Shown here in pieces: positions 29,086-38,350 of a stretch of 64,000 nt of DNA. The position numbers and the translations under genes are program-made. This DNA comes from Akkermansia muciniphila (GTDB lineage: Bacteria > Verrucomicrobiota > Verrucomicrobiia > Verrucomicrobiales > V1-33): positions 1 to 64,000 of the forward strand of contig CAMAUV010000015.1 of NCBI GenBank assembly GCA_945861415.1, written 5' to 3'. The number at the start of each line of letters is the position of its first letter. The first letter of the stretch is position 1. The notes under the pieces are model-generated. The model was not told where the DNA came from and searched no databases. It saw nothing but the letters and a program-made list of their open reading frames with translations.

Positions 29086-29963
29086 TTTGCGCGGGGATCG
29101 ATATCGGCGGGACGCAAATCAAAGCGGCGGCTTTCGACGATGAAGGGCGTGTGGTGGCGCAGGTGCTAGCTTCGGGTGAAGCGCTCTGCGGAAATGGCTG
29201 GCGGGAGAGCGTGCGCGCGGCCCTTTCGGATTTGGAAAAGGAATGTGGCAGGCCGCTTGAGCGCGCTGGGATTGCGGCGCCGGGGCTGCCATCCAGAGAC
29301 GGCCGCTCCATCCGGGACATGCCCGGGCGCCTCGCGGGGCTGGTGGGGCTGAATTGGACCGAGTTCCTGAGCCGGCGCATTCCGGTGCCCGTGCTCAATG
29401 ATGCACAGGCGGCCCTACTGGGAGAAGTCTGGTGCGGCGCGGCAAAGGGCGCGCAGGATTGCGTTATGCTCACGCTGGGCACCGGCGTGGGCGGTGCCGC
29501 CATGAGCGGAGGGCGCCTACTCACTGGGCATCTGGGCCGCGCCGGACATTTGGGGCATATAAGTCTGGATCCGGAGGGACGGCCGGACATTGTGCATACG
29601 CCAGGCAGCCTAGAGGACGCTATTGGAAATCACAATATCGGCGCAAGAAGCGGCGGGCGTTTCACCATGACGCGGGATCTGCTGGCAGCGGTGGCGGCCG
29701 GCGATGCAGAGGCCGCCGGGGTGTGGCTGCGGAGCGTGCGGGCGCTCGCCGCAGGAATAGTTGGTCTCGTCAATGTGCTGGACCCTGAAGTGGTGATCCT
29801 CGGCGGCGGCATCATGGCTGCCGGCGATGCCCTCACCGTGCCATTGCTCGCGCGGATGGAGGAAATCGAGTGGCGGCCGGACGGAGTGGCTGTGCGCTTG
29901 GTAGCTGCAGCGCTGGGAGAAATGGCCGGAGCCTGCGGGGCTGCGGCGGCCGCCCGGGGCTGA
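29082..29963 (+). CDS. ROK family sugar kinase
   Basis: Start ATG 29082 overlaps the DUF423 stop (ATGA). MICAGIDIGGTQIKAA, LNDAQAALLGEVWCGAAKGAQDCVMLTLGTGVGGA, GHLGHISLDPEGRPD. Confidence 0.88.
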   Translation: MICAGIDIGGTQIKAAAFDDEGRVVAQVLASGEALCGNGWRESVRAALSDLEKECGRPLERAGIAAPGLPSRDGRSIRDMPGRLAGLVGLNWTEFLSRRIPVPVLNDAQAALLGEVWCGAAKGAQDCVMLTLGTGVGGAAMSGGRLLTGHLGRAGHLGHISLDPEGRPDIVHTPGSLEDAIGNHNIGARSGGRFTMTRDLLAAVAAGDAEAAGVWLRSVRALAAGIVGLVNVLDPEVVILGGGIMAAGDALTVPLLARMEEIEWRPDGVAVRLVAAALGEMAGACGAAAAARG

Positions 29964-30029
29964 AATTCCGCGCTGGCAGAACCCACCGAATGACTTCAGT
30001 AGTAGGTGTTATACTCGCAGGCTCGTCCA

Positions 30030-30839
30030 ATGATTAAATGTCTCTTCCTCCTCCCGCTCTTGCTTTGCGCGCTGCCCGTCAGCGCGCAGGTTACCAATAT
30101 AGAATTGCCGCCGACGGCGCTGCAATCCCTCGCTGCACTTCAGAAAATGACGGCCCGCGAGAAGCTGACCGGGCTAGTGGAAGTCTCTGGTAAGGGAGGT
30201 CAACCGACACCGCTGGCGTGGCGCATCGTTTTCTTCGAACCCCGCAGCGCCACGAAAACCGCAGCAGTAACGATCCGCGGCAATCGCGTGGAGGAACGCA
30301 ACGCAAGCCGGGAGTTTTATCCGGCCAATGAACCCCCGGGATTTTTTGAAATGAGCAAAGTAGAGGTGGATTGCGTGGGCGCGTTTCGCATCGCAGACAA
30401 AGAGGCGGGCAAGGCCATGGTGGGGTTCGATACCATTGACTACCGGCTGCGCTGCCGGGAATTGAGCGAGGAACCTGTCTGGACGCTTACGCTGCGAGCC
30501 AAATCGGGGGCAGCACAGGGCACGATCACGCTTTCCGCACAAACAGGCAAGGTCCTCCGTACGGTTTGGTATCGCACCGGACTGGAAGGCAAACTCGTCA
30601 TTGAAGACAGTGGGCTTCCCCAAGAGTTCCTTCCGCCATCTCCGGAGAAAATGCCAGACCCCTTTCCTGTTCCCCCGACGCCGGCGGCACTTCCGGTTCC
30701 CCCCTTGCCCTTGACGCCCGCAGCACCGGTTTCGCCCGCAACTCCCGCCGCCCCGGGGACCGAGCCCGGCTTGCCGCCACCGCCTCCCCTGCCCCCGCTT
30801 GGTGCGCCGCCGCCGGTGCCAAATATTACCCCAGACTGA
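30030..30839 (+). CDS. Hypothetical secreted protein with Pro-rich C-terminus
   Basis: Signal peptide MIKCLFLLPLLLCALPVSAQ; C-terminal PPTPAALPVPPLPLTPAAP... tail; central part loosely LolA-like. Confidence 0.65.
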   Translation: MIKCLFLLPLLLCALPVSAQVTNIELPPTALQSLAALQKMTAREKLTGLVEVSGKGGQPTPLAWRIVFFEPRSATKTAAVTIRGNRVEERNASREFYPANEPPGFFEMSKVEVDCVGAFRIADKEAGKAMVGFDTIDYRLRCRELSEEPVWTLTLRAKSGAAQGTITLSAQTGKVLRTVWYRTGLEGKLVIEDSGLPQEFLPPSPEKMPDPFPVPPTPAALPVPPLPLTPAAPVSPATPAAPGTEPGLPPPPPLPPLGAPPPVPNITPD

Positions 30840-30886
30840 TTTGTATTTTCTTATTCACTCGCCAAACTCGGTTCTTAATTTCTTCC

Positions 30887-32461
30887 TTGCGTCTTCCCTT
30901 ATCACTCGCCGTCCTGCTTGCTCTCGCCGCCCCACTTCAGGCAGCGTTTCTGATTTTCCCTGACAGCTCTGAGGTCGAGCTCAAAGGTGATACGAAAAGT
31001 GCCTATGAGAGCTACAAGGAGGGAAATTTCGCCGACGCTATCCGTATTTTTAGAGCCGAGGCCGGTCGCGGGGACAAGGACGCCATGTTTGCGCTCGGGC
31101 GTATTTATGAAGAAGGGCGCGCCATTGAGGGTTCCATGCCCATGGCGGAGAATTGGTATCGCAAGAGCGCCCAAGCCGGTCATGGATCGGCGCAGTTCAA
31201 TCTGGGCGCGCTTTTGCTTAACTCCGCAGACAAGGCGGCGGAAGGCCTCGACTGGATGGTAAAGGCCGGGGATAGGGGATATAGCCGCGCCATGCTGGTG
31301 CTGGGCAGTCTCTACGCTAATGGTCAGGGCGTGAAGCAAAATGCGGCGGAAGCGAAAAAATGGCTGGAGAAAGCAGTCGGAGCCGGAGAGCCCGAAGCCT
31401 ATGATTTGCTTGGACAGATGTATGCCAATGGCACCGGCGTGGAAAAACGCACGACCAGTGCTATGGAGATGTTTGAGAACGCTGCTAAGCTGGATTTCAT
31501 TCCCTCCATGCTTAAGCTGGCTGTTATCTATTTGAATGGTGTGGAAGGAGTAACCAAAGATAGCGCCAAAGCTTTGGATTGGTTTCGGCGTGCAGCGGAG
31601 AAGGGCAATACAGAGGCAATTGTGGCCCTGGGCGCCATCCATGAACAGGGTAATAGTGTGGAGAAAAATCCCAATGAATCCTACAAGTGGTATCTCAAAG
31701 CTGCCGAGGCCGGAGACGTGACCGGCATCACCAAAACGGCCATGATGCTGGCCGAAGGCGTTGGCACGGCCAAAGACGAGAAGAAAGCTATGGAATGGTA
31801 TTTAAAGGCTGCGGAAAAAGGCGGAGCCCATGCGATGTATGCCATCAGCGGCATGTATGAGAAAGGCGCCGGCGTGGTGGTCAGCCCCAAAGAAACTCTC
31901 CGCTGGACCGTCCGCGCTGCACTTTCCGGGATGCCGCAGGCCATGCGGGACATGGGAAAACGCTACCGCGTGGGCAAGGATGTGAACAAGGACACGATCG
32001 CCGCTCAGTCATGGTTTCTGCGCGCGGCCCAGAGTGGCGACCCGGAAAGCGCCATCACCGTCTCCGATATACTCATCGCCGGCGAAGGTGGTTTGCCGCC
32101 AGACCCGAAAGCCGCCAAATCCATTCTGACCCGCGCCGCAGAACTCGGCATGATGGAAGCCCAACTAAAACTCGCCGACTACTACGAGAAGGGATTGGCC
32201 GGCCGGCCGGATCTCATCCGGGCTTACGCGCTGCTCCTCGCCACGCGCGAAAATGAAACGGGAAGGAAGGCGCTGGAAGCTCTGGAGAAAAAGATGACTA
32301 AGGAGCAAATTGCGCAGGGCCGCAAAGAATACGAACGGATCAAAGAGGTGCCCAAAGTAACCAATGCACCAGCGGATGGTGCACCGCCATCGGGCGCGCT
32401 CGATGCGAAAACAGAGGCCCCGGCTGCGGAGGCGGATGGCGCCAGCAAGAAAACTCCCTAA
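30887..32461 (+). CDS. Sel1-repeat (TPR-like) secreted protein
   Basis: 524 aa with multiple repeats of A..WYRKSAQAGHGSAQFNLGALL type. Confidence 0.93.
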   Translation: MRLPLSLAVLLALAAPLQAAFLIFPDSSEVELKGDTKSAYESYKEGNFADAIRIFRAEAGRGDKDAMFALGRIYEEGRAIEGSMPMAENWYRKSAQAGHGSAQFNLGALLLNSADKAAEGLDWMVKAGDRGYSRAMLVLGSLYANGQGVKQNAAEAKKWLEKAVGAGEPEAYDLLGQMYANGTGVEKRTTSAMEMFENAAKLDFIPSMLKLAVIYLNGVEGVTKDSAKALDWFRRAAEKGNTEAIVALGAIHEQGNSVEKNPNESYKWYLKAAEAGDVTGITKTAMMLAEGVGTAKDEKKAMEWYLKAAEKGGAHAMYAISGMYEKGAGVVVSPKETLRWTVRAALSGMPQAMRDMGKRYRVGKDVNKDTIAAQSWFLRAAQSGDPESAITVSDILIAGEGGLPPDPKAAKSILTRAAELGMMEAQLKLADYYEKGLAGRPDLIRAYALLLATRENETGRKALEALEKKMTKEQIAQGRKEYERIKEVPKVTNAPADGAPPSGALDAKTEAPAAEADGASKKTP

Positions 32462-32504
32462 ACCTCCTGCGGCATCCGGCCATGGCCGGGCCGGCCCTTT
32501 TTAC

Positions 32505-33458
32505 ATGCTCAGCCCGCAGCACACTGCCATCCTCCGGTCTGTCTCGCGGTCGTTCTTTTTGAGTCTGCGCTTTCTGCCCGCCCCTGTGCGCGGCCCAATT
32601 AGTCTCGGCTACCTGCTGGCCCGGGCTTCCGATACCATAGCGGACACGGCGGAGCGGCCATCTGCGGAACGCATGGATCTGCTAGATGTTTTTCGCAAGG
32701 CAGCCAGTGGAGAGGCGGCACCCGACTTCTTCGAAGACATCCGGAAATTTGCAGCGTCAGTGAATCATGCTGGCGAACGCAGTCTGCTGGAGCGGCTGGA
32801 CGAATGTCTCGCACTCCTTGCCTCGAGCCCTCCCGGCGAGGCGGTTCTGATCCGTGAAGTGCTGGGGCATATCCTCCGCGGGCAGCGGCTAGATGTTGAG
32901 CGGTTCCTTCATCCAGCGGCCCTTCCCGATGCGCCTGCGCTGGAGGAATACACCTTCCTCGTCGCGGGCTGCGTGGGCGAGTTCTGGACCAAGGTGTGCG
33001 CCCTCCGCCTGCCAAGCTGTTACCGTTTGCCTGAGGAGGAAATGATCCGCCACGGCATCCGCTACGGGCAGGCCCTGCAACTGATTAATATTCTCCGGGA
33101 TCAGCCTAAAGACATGGCCACCGGCAGGTGCTATCTGCCTGAGATTGAACTGCGTGCCGCCGGGCTGGAATCGCTGGCATGGCCTTCAGAAAACTGGCCT
33201 GCCTGGCACGCGGTGCGGCACCGCTGGACCAGCATCGCTCGTGAACATCTGCATGCTGCGCGACTCTACATACGTGCTCTGGACAGCCTACGCCTGCGCT
33301 TTGCCACCCTGATGCCACTGCTTATTGGCGAAGCCACGCTGGATCTGCTCGATGCCCAGCTTAAAGACCAACCGCCGTCCGCTGTAAAGATCAGCCGCCG
33401 CGAGGTGCGGCTCAAAGTTGGCCGGGCGCTCTGGCTCGCACTGCGCGGGCAAGCCTGA
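32505..33458 (+). CDS. Squalene/phytoene synthase family protein
   Basis: 317 aa from ATG 32505: SRSFFLSLRFLPAPVRGPISLGYLLARASDTIADT and GQALQLINILRDQPKDMATGRCYLP. Confidence 0.9.
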   Translation: MLSPQHTAILRSVSRSFFLSLRFLPAPVRGPISLGYLLARASDTIADTAERPSAERMDLLDVFRKAASGEAAPDFFEDIRKFAASVNHAGERSLLERLDECLALLASSPPGEAVLIREVLGHILRGQRLDVERFLHPAALPDAPALEEYTFLVAGCVGEFWTKVCALRLPSCYRLPEEEMIRHGIRYGQALQLINILRDQPKDMATGRCYLPEIELRAAGLESLAWPSENWPAWHAVRHRWTSIAREHLHAARLYIRALDSLRLRFATLMPLLIGEATLDLLDAQLKDQPPSAVKISRREVRLKVGRALWLALRGQA

Positions 33459-33468
33459 GTCTGCCTCT

Positions 33469-34209
33469 TTACGCCTCCGATGGTGCGGACTTCAGTTGCT
33501 GGATCACCCGCCATGACTGCGAGACCATGAGGCCCAGTATAATGGTCAGCCAGATGCTCTGCAGTTGGATCAGCACAAAGGCAATGAGCCCGACACCAAG
33601 CACAAGGCCTATCCATGCAGAAATCCGCAGGCTCTTTACAGGACCGAGCTTGAACCAAAGCAGGCCGCGCAAAATCTGTCCGCCATCCATCGGAAACACG
33701 GGCAGCAGATTAAAGATGAGCAGGACCGTGTTGATGATATGAATCTGGGAAACGAAATTGAGCGCGGTGGAACCGTCGCCGTTGACGTCCCTAACGCTAG
33801 AGGCGTTCAGCCCGGATTCCATCCACCATTCGAGCCCATAGAGCAAAGGCCAGAGCACAGCATTGACCAAAGGGCCTGCTGCAACCCCCCATAGATAGGC
33901 TCCGGGACGCGGCGGCGTCTGCACGTAGGCAATGCCTCCGAAGGGCCATAGAAGGATCTGATTGGCCACACCTCCGACCTGCCGGGTGGCAAACGCATGG
34001 CCAAATTCATGTAGCAGCACGATGGCAAAAAGGGTAATATACTCCGCGATGTCCCAGCCGATGTGCGGATACTGACCCTTGCCCTTGTTAATATGGTAAT
34101 AGGCGACCAAGAGCCAAGACCAGTGAAGGAAAACACGGATGCCGCGCACACTGAACAGCGGCCATGTGCCGGGAGGCGGAGCGGAGGAATCAACTGGGGC
34201 TGGTAACAT
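33469..34209 (-). CDS. Site-2 protease (M50) family metalloprotease
   Basis: 246 aa; LLHEFGHAFATRQVGG (HExxH), NLLPVFPMDGGQILRGLLW. Confidence 0.9.
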   Translation of the reverse strand: MLPAPVDSSAPPPGTWPLFSVRGIRVFLHWSWLLVAYYHINKGKGQYPHIGWDIAEYITLFAIVLLHEFGHAFATRQVGGVANQILLWPFGGIAYVQTPPRPGAYLWGVAAGPLVNAVLWPLLYGLEWWMESGLNASSVRDVNGDGSTALNFVSQIHIINTVLLIFNLLPVFPMDGGQILRGLLWFKLGPVKSLRISAWIGLVLGVGLIAFVLIQLQSIWLTIILGLMVSQSWRVIQQLKSAPSEA

Positions 34210-34439
34210 CCTCCATCATACACTGAAATGCCAGCGCGCCAGTGTTGACTTGCAGGAATGCACCCCACCTGGTTGCGCAACACGGCTGACCGGTTTCTAT
34301 CGGGACCTCCACAGCTCCCGGCGCTCTCTTGCGAGGCGAGGCGGGTCAAACACACCAAGTTCTTGCAAATTTGCCCAACGCAGAAGAAATGAGCTATTGA
34401 TCTCTCCTCCCAGTTGTTCTCTCTCCCCCTAACTCGGCC

Positions 34440-35051
34440 ATGCTCACCATCGCGCTCACCGGCGGTATCGCCACTGGGAAAAGCACGCTCGCCAAACTGC
34501 TCATCGAACTGGCGCCGGGAACGGTTATTTTCGACTGTGACGCCTGCGTGCATGAGTTGTTGACAAGCCGGGAAGTCGTTGCCAATATTGCCATGTCTCT
34601 GGAACAGGACCTTGGCAGCGCTGACAGTACATTGAATCGCAGCCGGTTACGGGAACTGGTGTTCGCGCAGGCGGAGCACAGGAAGACCCTCGAGGGTATC
34701 CTCCATCCGCTTGTTCGCACGGCCTGCCTTGCCGCAAGGCAGCAGGCCCGCGACTCCGGTGCAGCAGCCATTTTTTTGGCTGATGTGCCGCTGCTCTACG
34801 AATCCGGTTTTCCGTTCGACCGCGATCTCGACCTCGTCGTCGCCTGCAGTCCTGCCATCCAACGATCCCGTCTTATGGCGCGGAGCGGTTTCGCCCCGGA
34901 CCTTGCGGACCAAATCATCGCAGCCCAGCTTCCCATTGCGGAGAAGATGGCGCGGGCGGACGTGGTCCTCTGGAATGGTTCCACGCCCGGCTCCCTGAGA
35001 CGCCAAACTGAACATTTCCTCCTATGGCTGAAGAACAAGATACGCCCCTGA
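34440..35051 (+). CDS. coaE: Dephospho-CoA kinase
   Basis: 203 aa; MLTIALTGGIATGKSTLAKLL, FDCDACVHELL, DVPLLYESGFPFDRDLDLVVACSPAIQRSRLMAR. Confidence 0.95.
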   Translation: MLTIALTGGIATGKSTLAKLLIELAPGTVIFDCDACVHELLTSREVVANIAMSLEQDLGSADSTLNRSRLRELVFAQAEHRKTLEGILHPLVRTACLAARQQARDSGAAAIFLADVPLLYESGFPFDRDLDLVVACSPAIQRSRLMARSGFAPDLADQIIAAQLPIAEKMARADVVLWNGSTPGSLRRQTEHFLLWLKNKIRP

Positions 35052-36442
35052 CCCCTGCCTCCGCTGAGCCCGAGGCTCCCACTGCCGTGGACACCCCCGC
35101 CCCCTCCGCAGAAGCTCCGTCCTCTCCGGGGGCAGCAACTGCAAAAGCCCCGGAGCAAAAGCAGCCCCCGCAAATTCCGCCCACCATTTCCTACAACGCT
35201 CTGCTCGGCCGCCCGGTAAAGGAACTCTACGACCTCGGCACCGACCTTGGTCTCCGCGTCGGCGGCGTGCGCAGCAAGCACATCCTCGTTTTTGAAATCC
35301 TCTGCCATTACAGCCGTGAGGGCAGCGTGATTGAGGCAGAAGGTATTCTCGACATTACCCGCGAGGGCATGGGCTGCCTGCGCGATCCCCGCTACTCATT
35401 CGCCCCCCTTGCCGACGATATCTTCCTGGCCCCCAGCGCCATCCGCCGCTACAATCTCCGACCCGGCCTTCGCCTCACCGTGACCGCGCGCGCTCCGCGG
35501 GATCAGCGGGAGAAATTCATCTGCACAGAGCACATCGTCACCATCGAAGACAAACCGGCGGACGACTGGCAGCTACCTACCCATTTTGACAAATTGACCG
35601 CGCTCTTTCCAAATGAGCGTATCATCCTCGAAACCCGTAAATCAAAGTCCGTTGGTCCACGTGTCGTCGATATCGTGTCCCCGCTCGGCAAAGGTCAGCG
35701 CGGTCTCATCTGCGCCCCGCCCCGAGGTGGCAAGACCGTCCTGCTCAAGGACATCGCTTTCTCGATCAAGGAAAATCACCGGGAGGTCGAACTCATCATA
35801 TTGCTCATCAATGAGCGCCCTGAAGAGGTCACTGATTTTGTGGAAAGCGTGGGCTGCCGGGTGTTCTCCAGCACCTTCGATGAACCCTCCATTCGCCACA
35901 TCCAGGTGGCAGAACTCGTCCTAGAGCGCGCTAAACGGCTCGTGGAGCACGGAAAGGATGTCGTCATCCTGCTCGACTCCCTGACCCGTCTGGCCCGCGG
36001 CTACAACAACGTCCACGGCGGCAAAGGCCCCTCTGCCTCCGGCGGCGTCGATCACGGCGCCCTGCAAAAAGCCCGTAAATTCTTCGGTTCCGCCCGGAAG
36101 TGTGAAGAAGGCGGCAGCCTCACCATCCTCGCCACGGCTCTCATCGAGACCGAGAGCAAGATGGACGATGTCATTTTTGAGGAATTCAAAGGCACCGGGA
36201 ATCTGGAAATCACGCTCGACCGCGAACTCGTGGAGCGCCGCATTTATCCCGCCATTCACGTGCAAAAGTCTGGCACCCGGAAAGACGATCTCCTCTACCA
36301 TCCCGACGAATTCCGCCGCATTGGTGCCATCCGCAAACAGATGGCCGCCCTCCCCGCTGGCGAAGCCATGGAAGTGCTTATCCGCTCTGTCAAGGCCACC
36401 GGCTCCAACGCCGAGATGTTACTTAAGGGACTCATTACCTAG
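35024..36442 (+). CDS. rho: Transcription termination factor Rho
   Basis: 472 aa; [70 protein letters not shown]. Overlaps coaE by 28 nt. Confidence 0.97.
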   Translation: MAEEQDTPLTPASAEPEAPTAVDTPAPSAEAPSSPGAATAKAPEQKQPPQIPPTISYNALLGRPVKELYDLGTDLGLRVGGVRSKHILVFEILCHYSREGSVIEAEGILDITREGMGCLRDPRYSFAPLADDIFLAPSAIRRYNLRPGLRLTVTARAPRDQREKFICTEHIVTIEDKPADDWQLPTHFDKLTALFPNERIILETRKSKSVGPRVVDIVSPLGKGQRGLICAPPRGGKTVLLKDIAFSIKENHREVELIILLINERPEEVTDFVESVGCRVFSSTFDEPSIRHIQVAELVLERAKRLVEHGKDVVILLDSLTRLARGYNNVHGGKGPSASGGVDHGALQKARKFFGSARKCEEGGSLTILATALIETESKMDDVIFEEFKGTGNLEITLDRELVERRIYPAIHVQKSGTRKDDLLYHPDEFRRIGAIRKQMAALPAGEAMEVLIRSVKATGSNAEMLLKGLIT

Positions 36443-36614
36443 TTCACAAATTCGCCACGACGCTTTTGGGCCCGGCACGGCCGCAAACTGGAAATTGATC
36501 CGGGAGAAATCGGCTCGGCCAAAAGCTAAATTTTACCGTTCCCGCCGGTTTACCGAAATGAACTTGGAAGTGGTGTGACCAGTTCTTGTCGTCGGAAGCT
36601 GGCTGGCTAGGGGG

Positions 36615-36638
36615 CAGGCAAAGCGTTGCCTGTTTTTT
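36615..36638 (+). terminator. Rho-independent terminator
   Basis: CAGGCAA-AGCG-TTGCCTG followed by TTTTTT. Confidence 0.85.
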
Positions 36639-37021
36639 AATAAGAAACGTGCCTCCCTTGCTGCGGCCGACACCGTGCTGCTCATCGGCCCGGTCACGGT
36701 CCCTTCAGCCTCCAATGCGACTAACATTATCCCTCTACGCAGCCCGACACGCTAACCGGCGGCAACCTTCATGGACCTGCCTACAAGCGGCGCCAACGGT
36801 AGCCGGCGCAGCACTACCGCCACCCCCGGGTTCAACTTCCAGTTGCAGTTCGTGATGCTTAGCCATGGGAGGACCTCGGGCGGTCCGCACTCCCTGACTC
36901 GGTTCTATTAAGCTCAAGCGACGACCACTATTGTCCGTTGGGTCAAAAGTCAGTATAGAAAATCATTTAAGTCATAGTTTATACCAAAAAAGCGGCTTTT
37001 TCATTCAGGAATACTTTCGAC

Positions 37022-38248
37022 ATGGTGAAATTTAACATAGACGCCGCTGTCGAAATTCCAGAAACTCACTCCCGGGGAAGATTTCCGCTTCCGTCCGGGA
37101 AAACCCCAGTCCAATGCCAGTTTCACTCCCCTGCAAACCCAACCATTTTTTTCACCACTTCCTCCGTGTCCGAAACTCCCGAGCATCCATACCTCGCTAC
37201 CGCCAGCGAACTCACCGCATGGCTGGATACCCTCCCCACCGGGGACGGCGTACGCGTGGCCCTCGATACTGAGGCGGACTCGCTACATTCTTATCGCGAG
37301 AAACTCTGCCTCATCCAGATGGCGGTGGGGGAACGGAAGGCGCTCATCGACCCGCTGGGCATCAGCGACCTCACCCCGCTGCTGCGCTATCTGGACAACA
37401 CCGAAATTTGGGTGCACGGGGCAGACCTCGACATGACGCTGATGAAGCGCACGTTTGATCACATCCCGGAGCGCCTTTACGATACCCAAGTGGCTGCCCG
37501 ACTCGCCGGAGAACGCCAATTTGGCCTAGCCCACCTAGTAGAGCACAGTTTCGGAGTGACACTCAGCAAGCAGAGTCAGCGGGCCGACTGGGGGAAGCGT
37601 CCGCTAACGCCGCGCATGATCGAGTATGCGCTCAATGATGTGCACTTCATCATCCCGCTGGCCGACCGCTTCCTCACCCGGCTGCGGGAACATGGCCGCG
37701 AGCCATGGTTTCTTGAAAGCTGTGCGGACGCCCGGCTTTCGGTGCTCCAACGCCCCCCGCCTGATCCTGAGGAGCAGTGGCGCATCAGTGGCAGCGGAGC
37801 GCTTAAACCCCAGGGACTTCACTACCTGCGCGCCTTCTGGCGGTGGCGGGATAAGGAGGCGGAACGCATCGATCGGCCTTCCTTCAAAATCATCTCCAAC
37901 GACGAGTTGATCGCTTTTGCCCAGGGTATGCAGGAAGGAAAAGAGCCGGTGCTGCCATCCCGGTATCCCCCGCCCTTCCACCGCCGCTTTTACAAGGTTT
38001 TCAAGGAAGCCAAAGCCGCTCCTGAGTCCGAATGGCCCCGCCGTCCGAATCGCCGCCGTGTCGAGAGAAACCCCGATGCCGAGCGCCGCTTTGATCAACT
38101 GAAAGGGAAGCGCGACCGCCTTGGCACAGAACTCAATATCGACGGTGCCCTCATTGCCAGCCGGGCCGCACTGGAGACGGTCGCTCAGGATGCCTCCAAG
38201 GCCGGTGAGCTGTTGCTCAACTGGCAGCGGGAGCTGCTGCACGTCTGA
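37022..38248 (+). CDS. RNase D-like 3'-5' exonuclease
   Basis: ORF 408 aa; VALDTEADSLHSYREKLCLIQMAVGERKALIDPL, DTQVAARLAG, YALNDVHFIIPLADRF. True start may be a GTG near 37169. Confidence 0.9.
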   Translation: MVKFNIDAAVEIPETHSRGRFPLPSGKTPVQCQFHSPANPTIFFTTSSVSETPEHPYLATASELTAWLDTLPTGDGVRVALDTEADSLHSYREKLCLIQMAVGERKALIDPLGISDLTPLLRYLDNTEIWVHGADLDMTLMKRTFDHIPERLYDTQVAARLAGERQFGLAHLVEHSFGVTLSKQSQRADWGKRPLTPRMIEYALNDVHFIIPLADRFLTRLREHGREPWFLESCADARLSVLQRPPPDPEEQWRISGSGALKPQGLHYLRAFWRWRDKEAERIDRPSFKIISNDELIAFAQGMQEGKEPVLPSRYPPPFHRRFYKVFKEAKAAPESEWPRRPNRRRVERNPDAERRFDQLKGKRDRLGTELNIDGALIASRAALETVAQDASKAGELLLNWQRELLHV

Positions 38249-38350
38249 TTCGCTGCCTTCCGCGGGTTCGTCCGGCTTAAGTGTTCGTTTCAGCCCCTTC
38301 ATGCTTTGGCCGCTTGAGAATTATGTGCGGTTCTGCACTCATGGCCTGAA

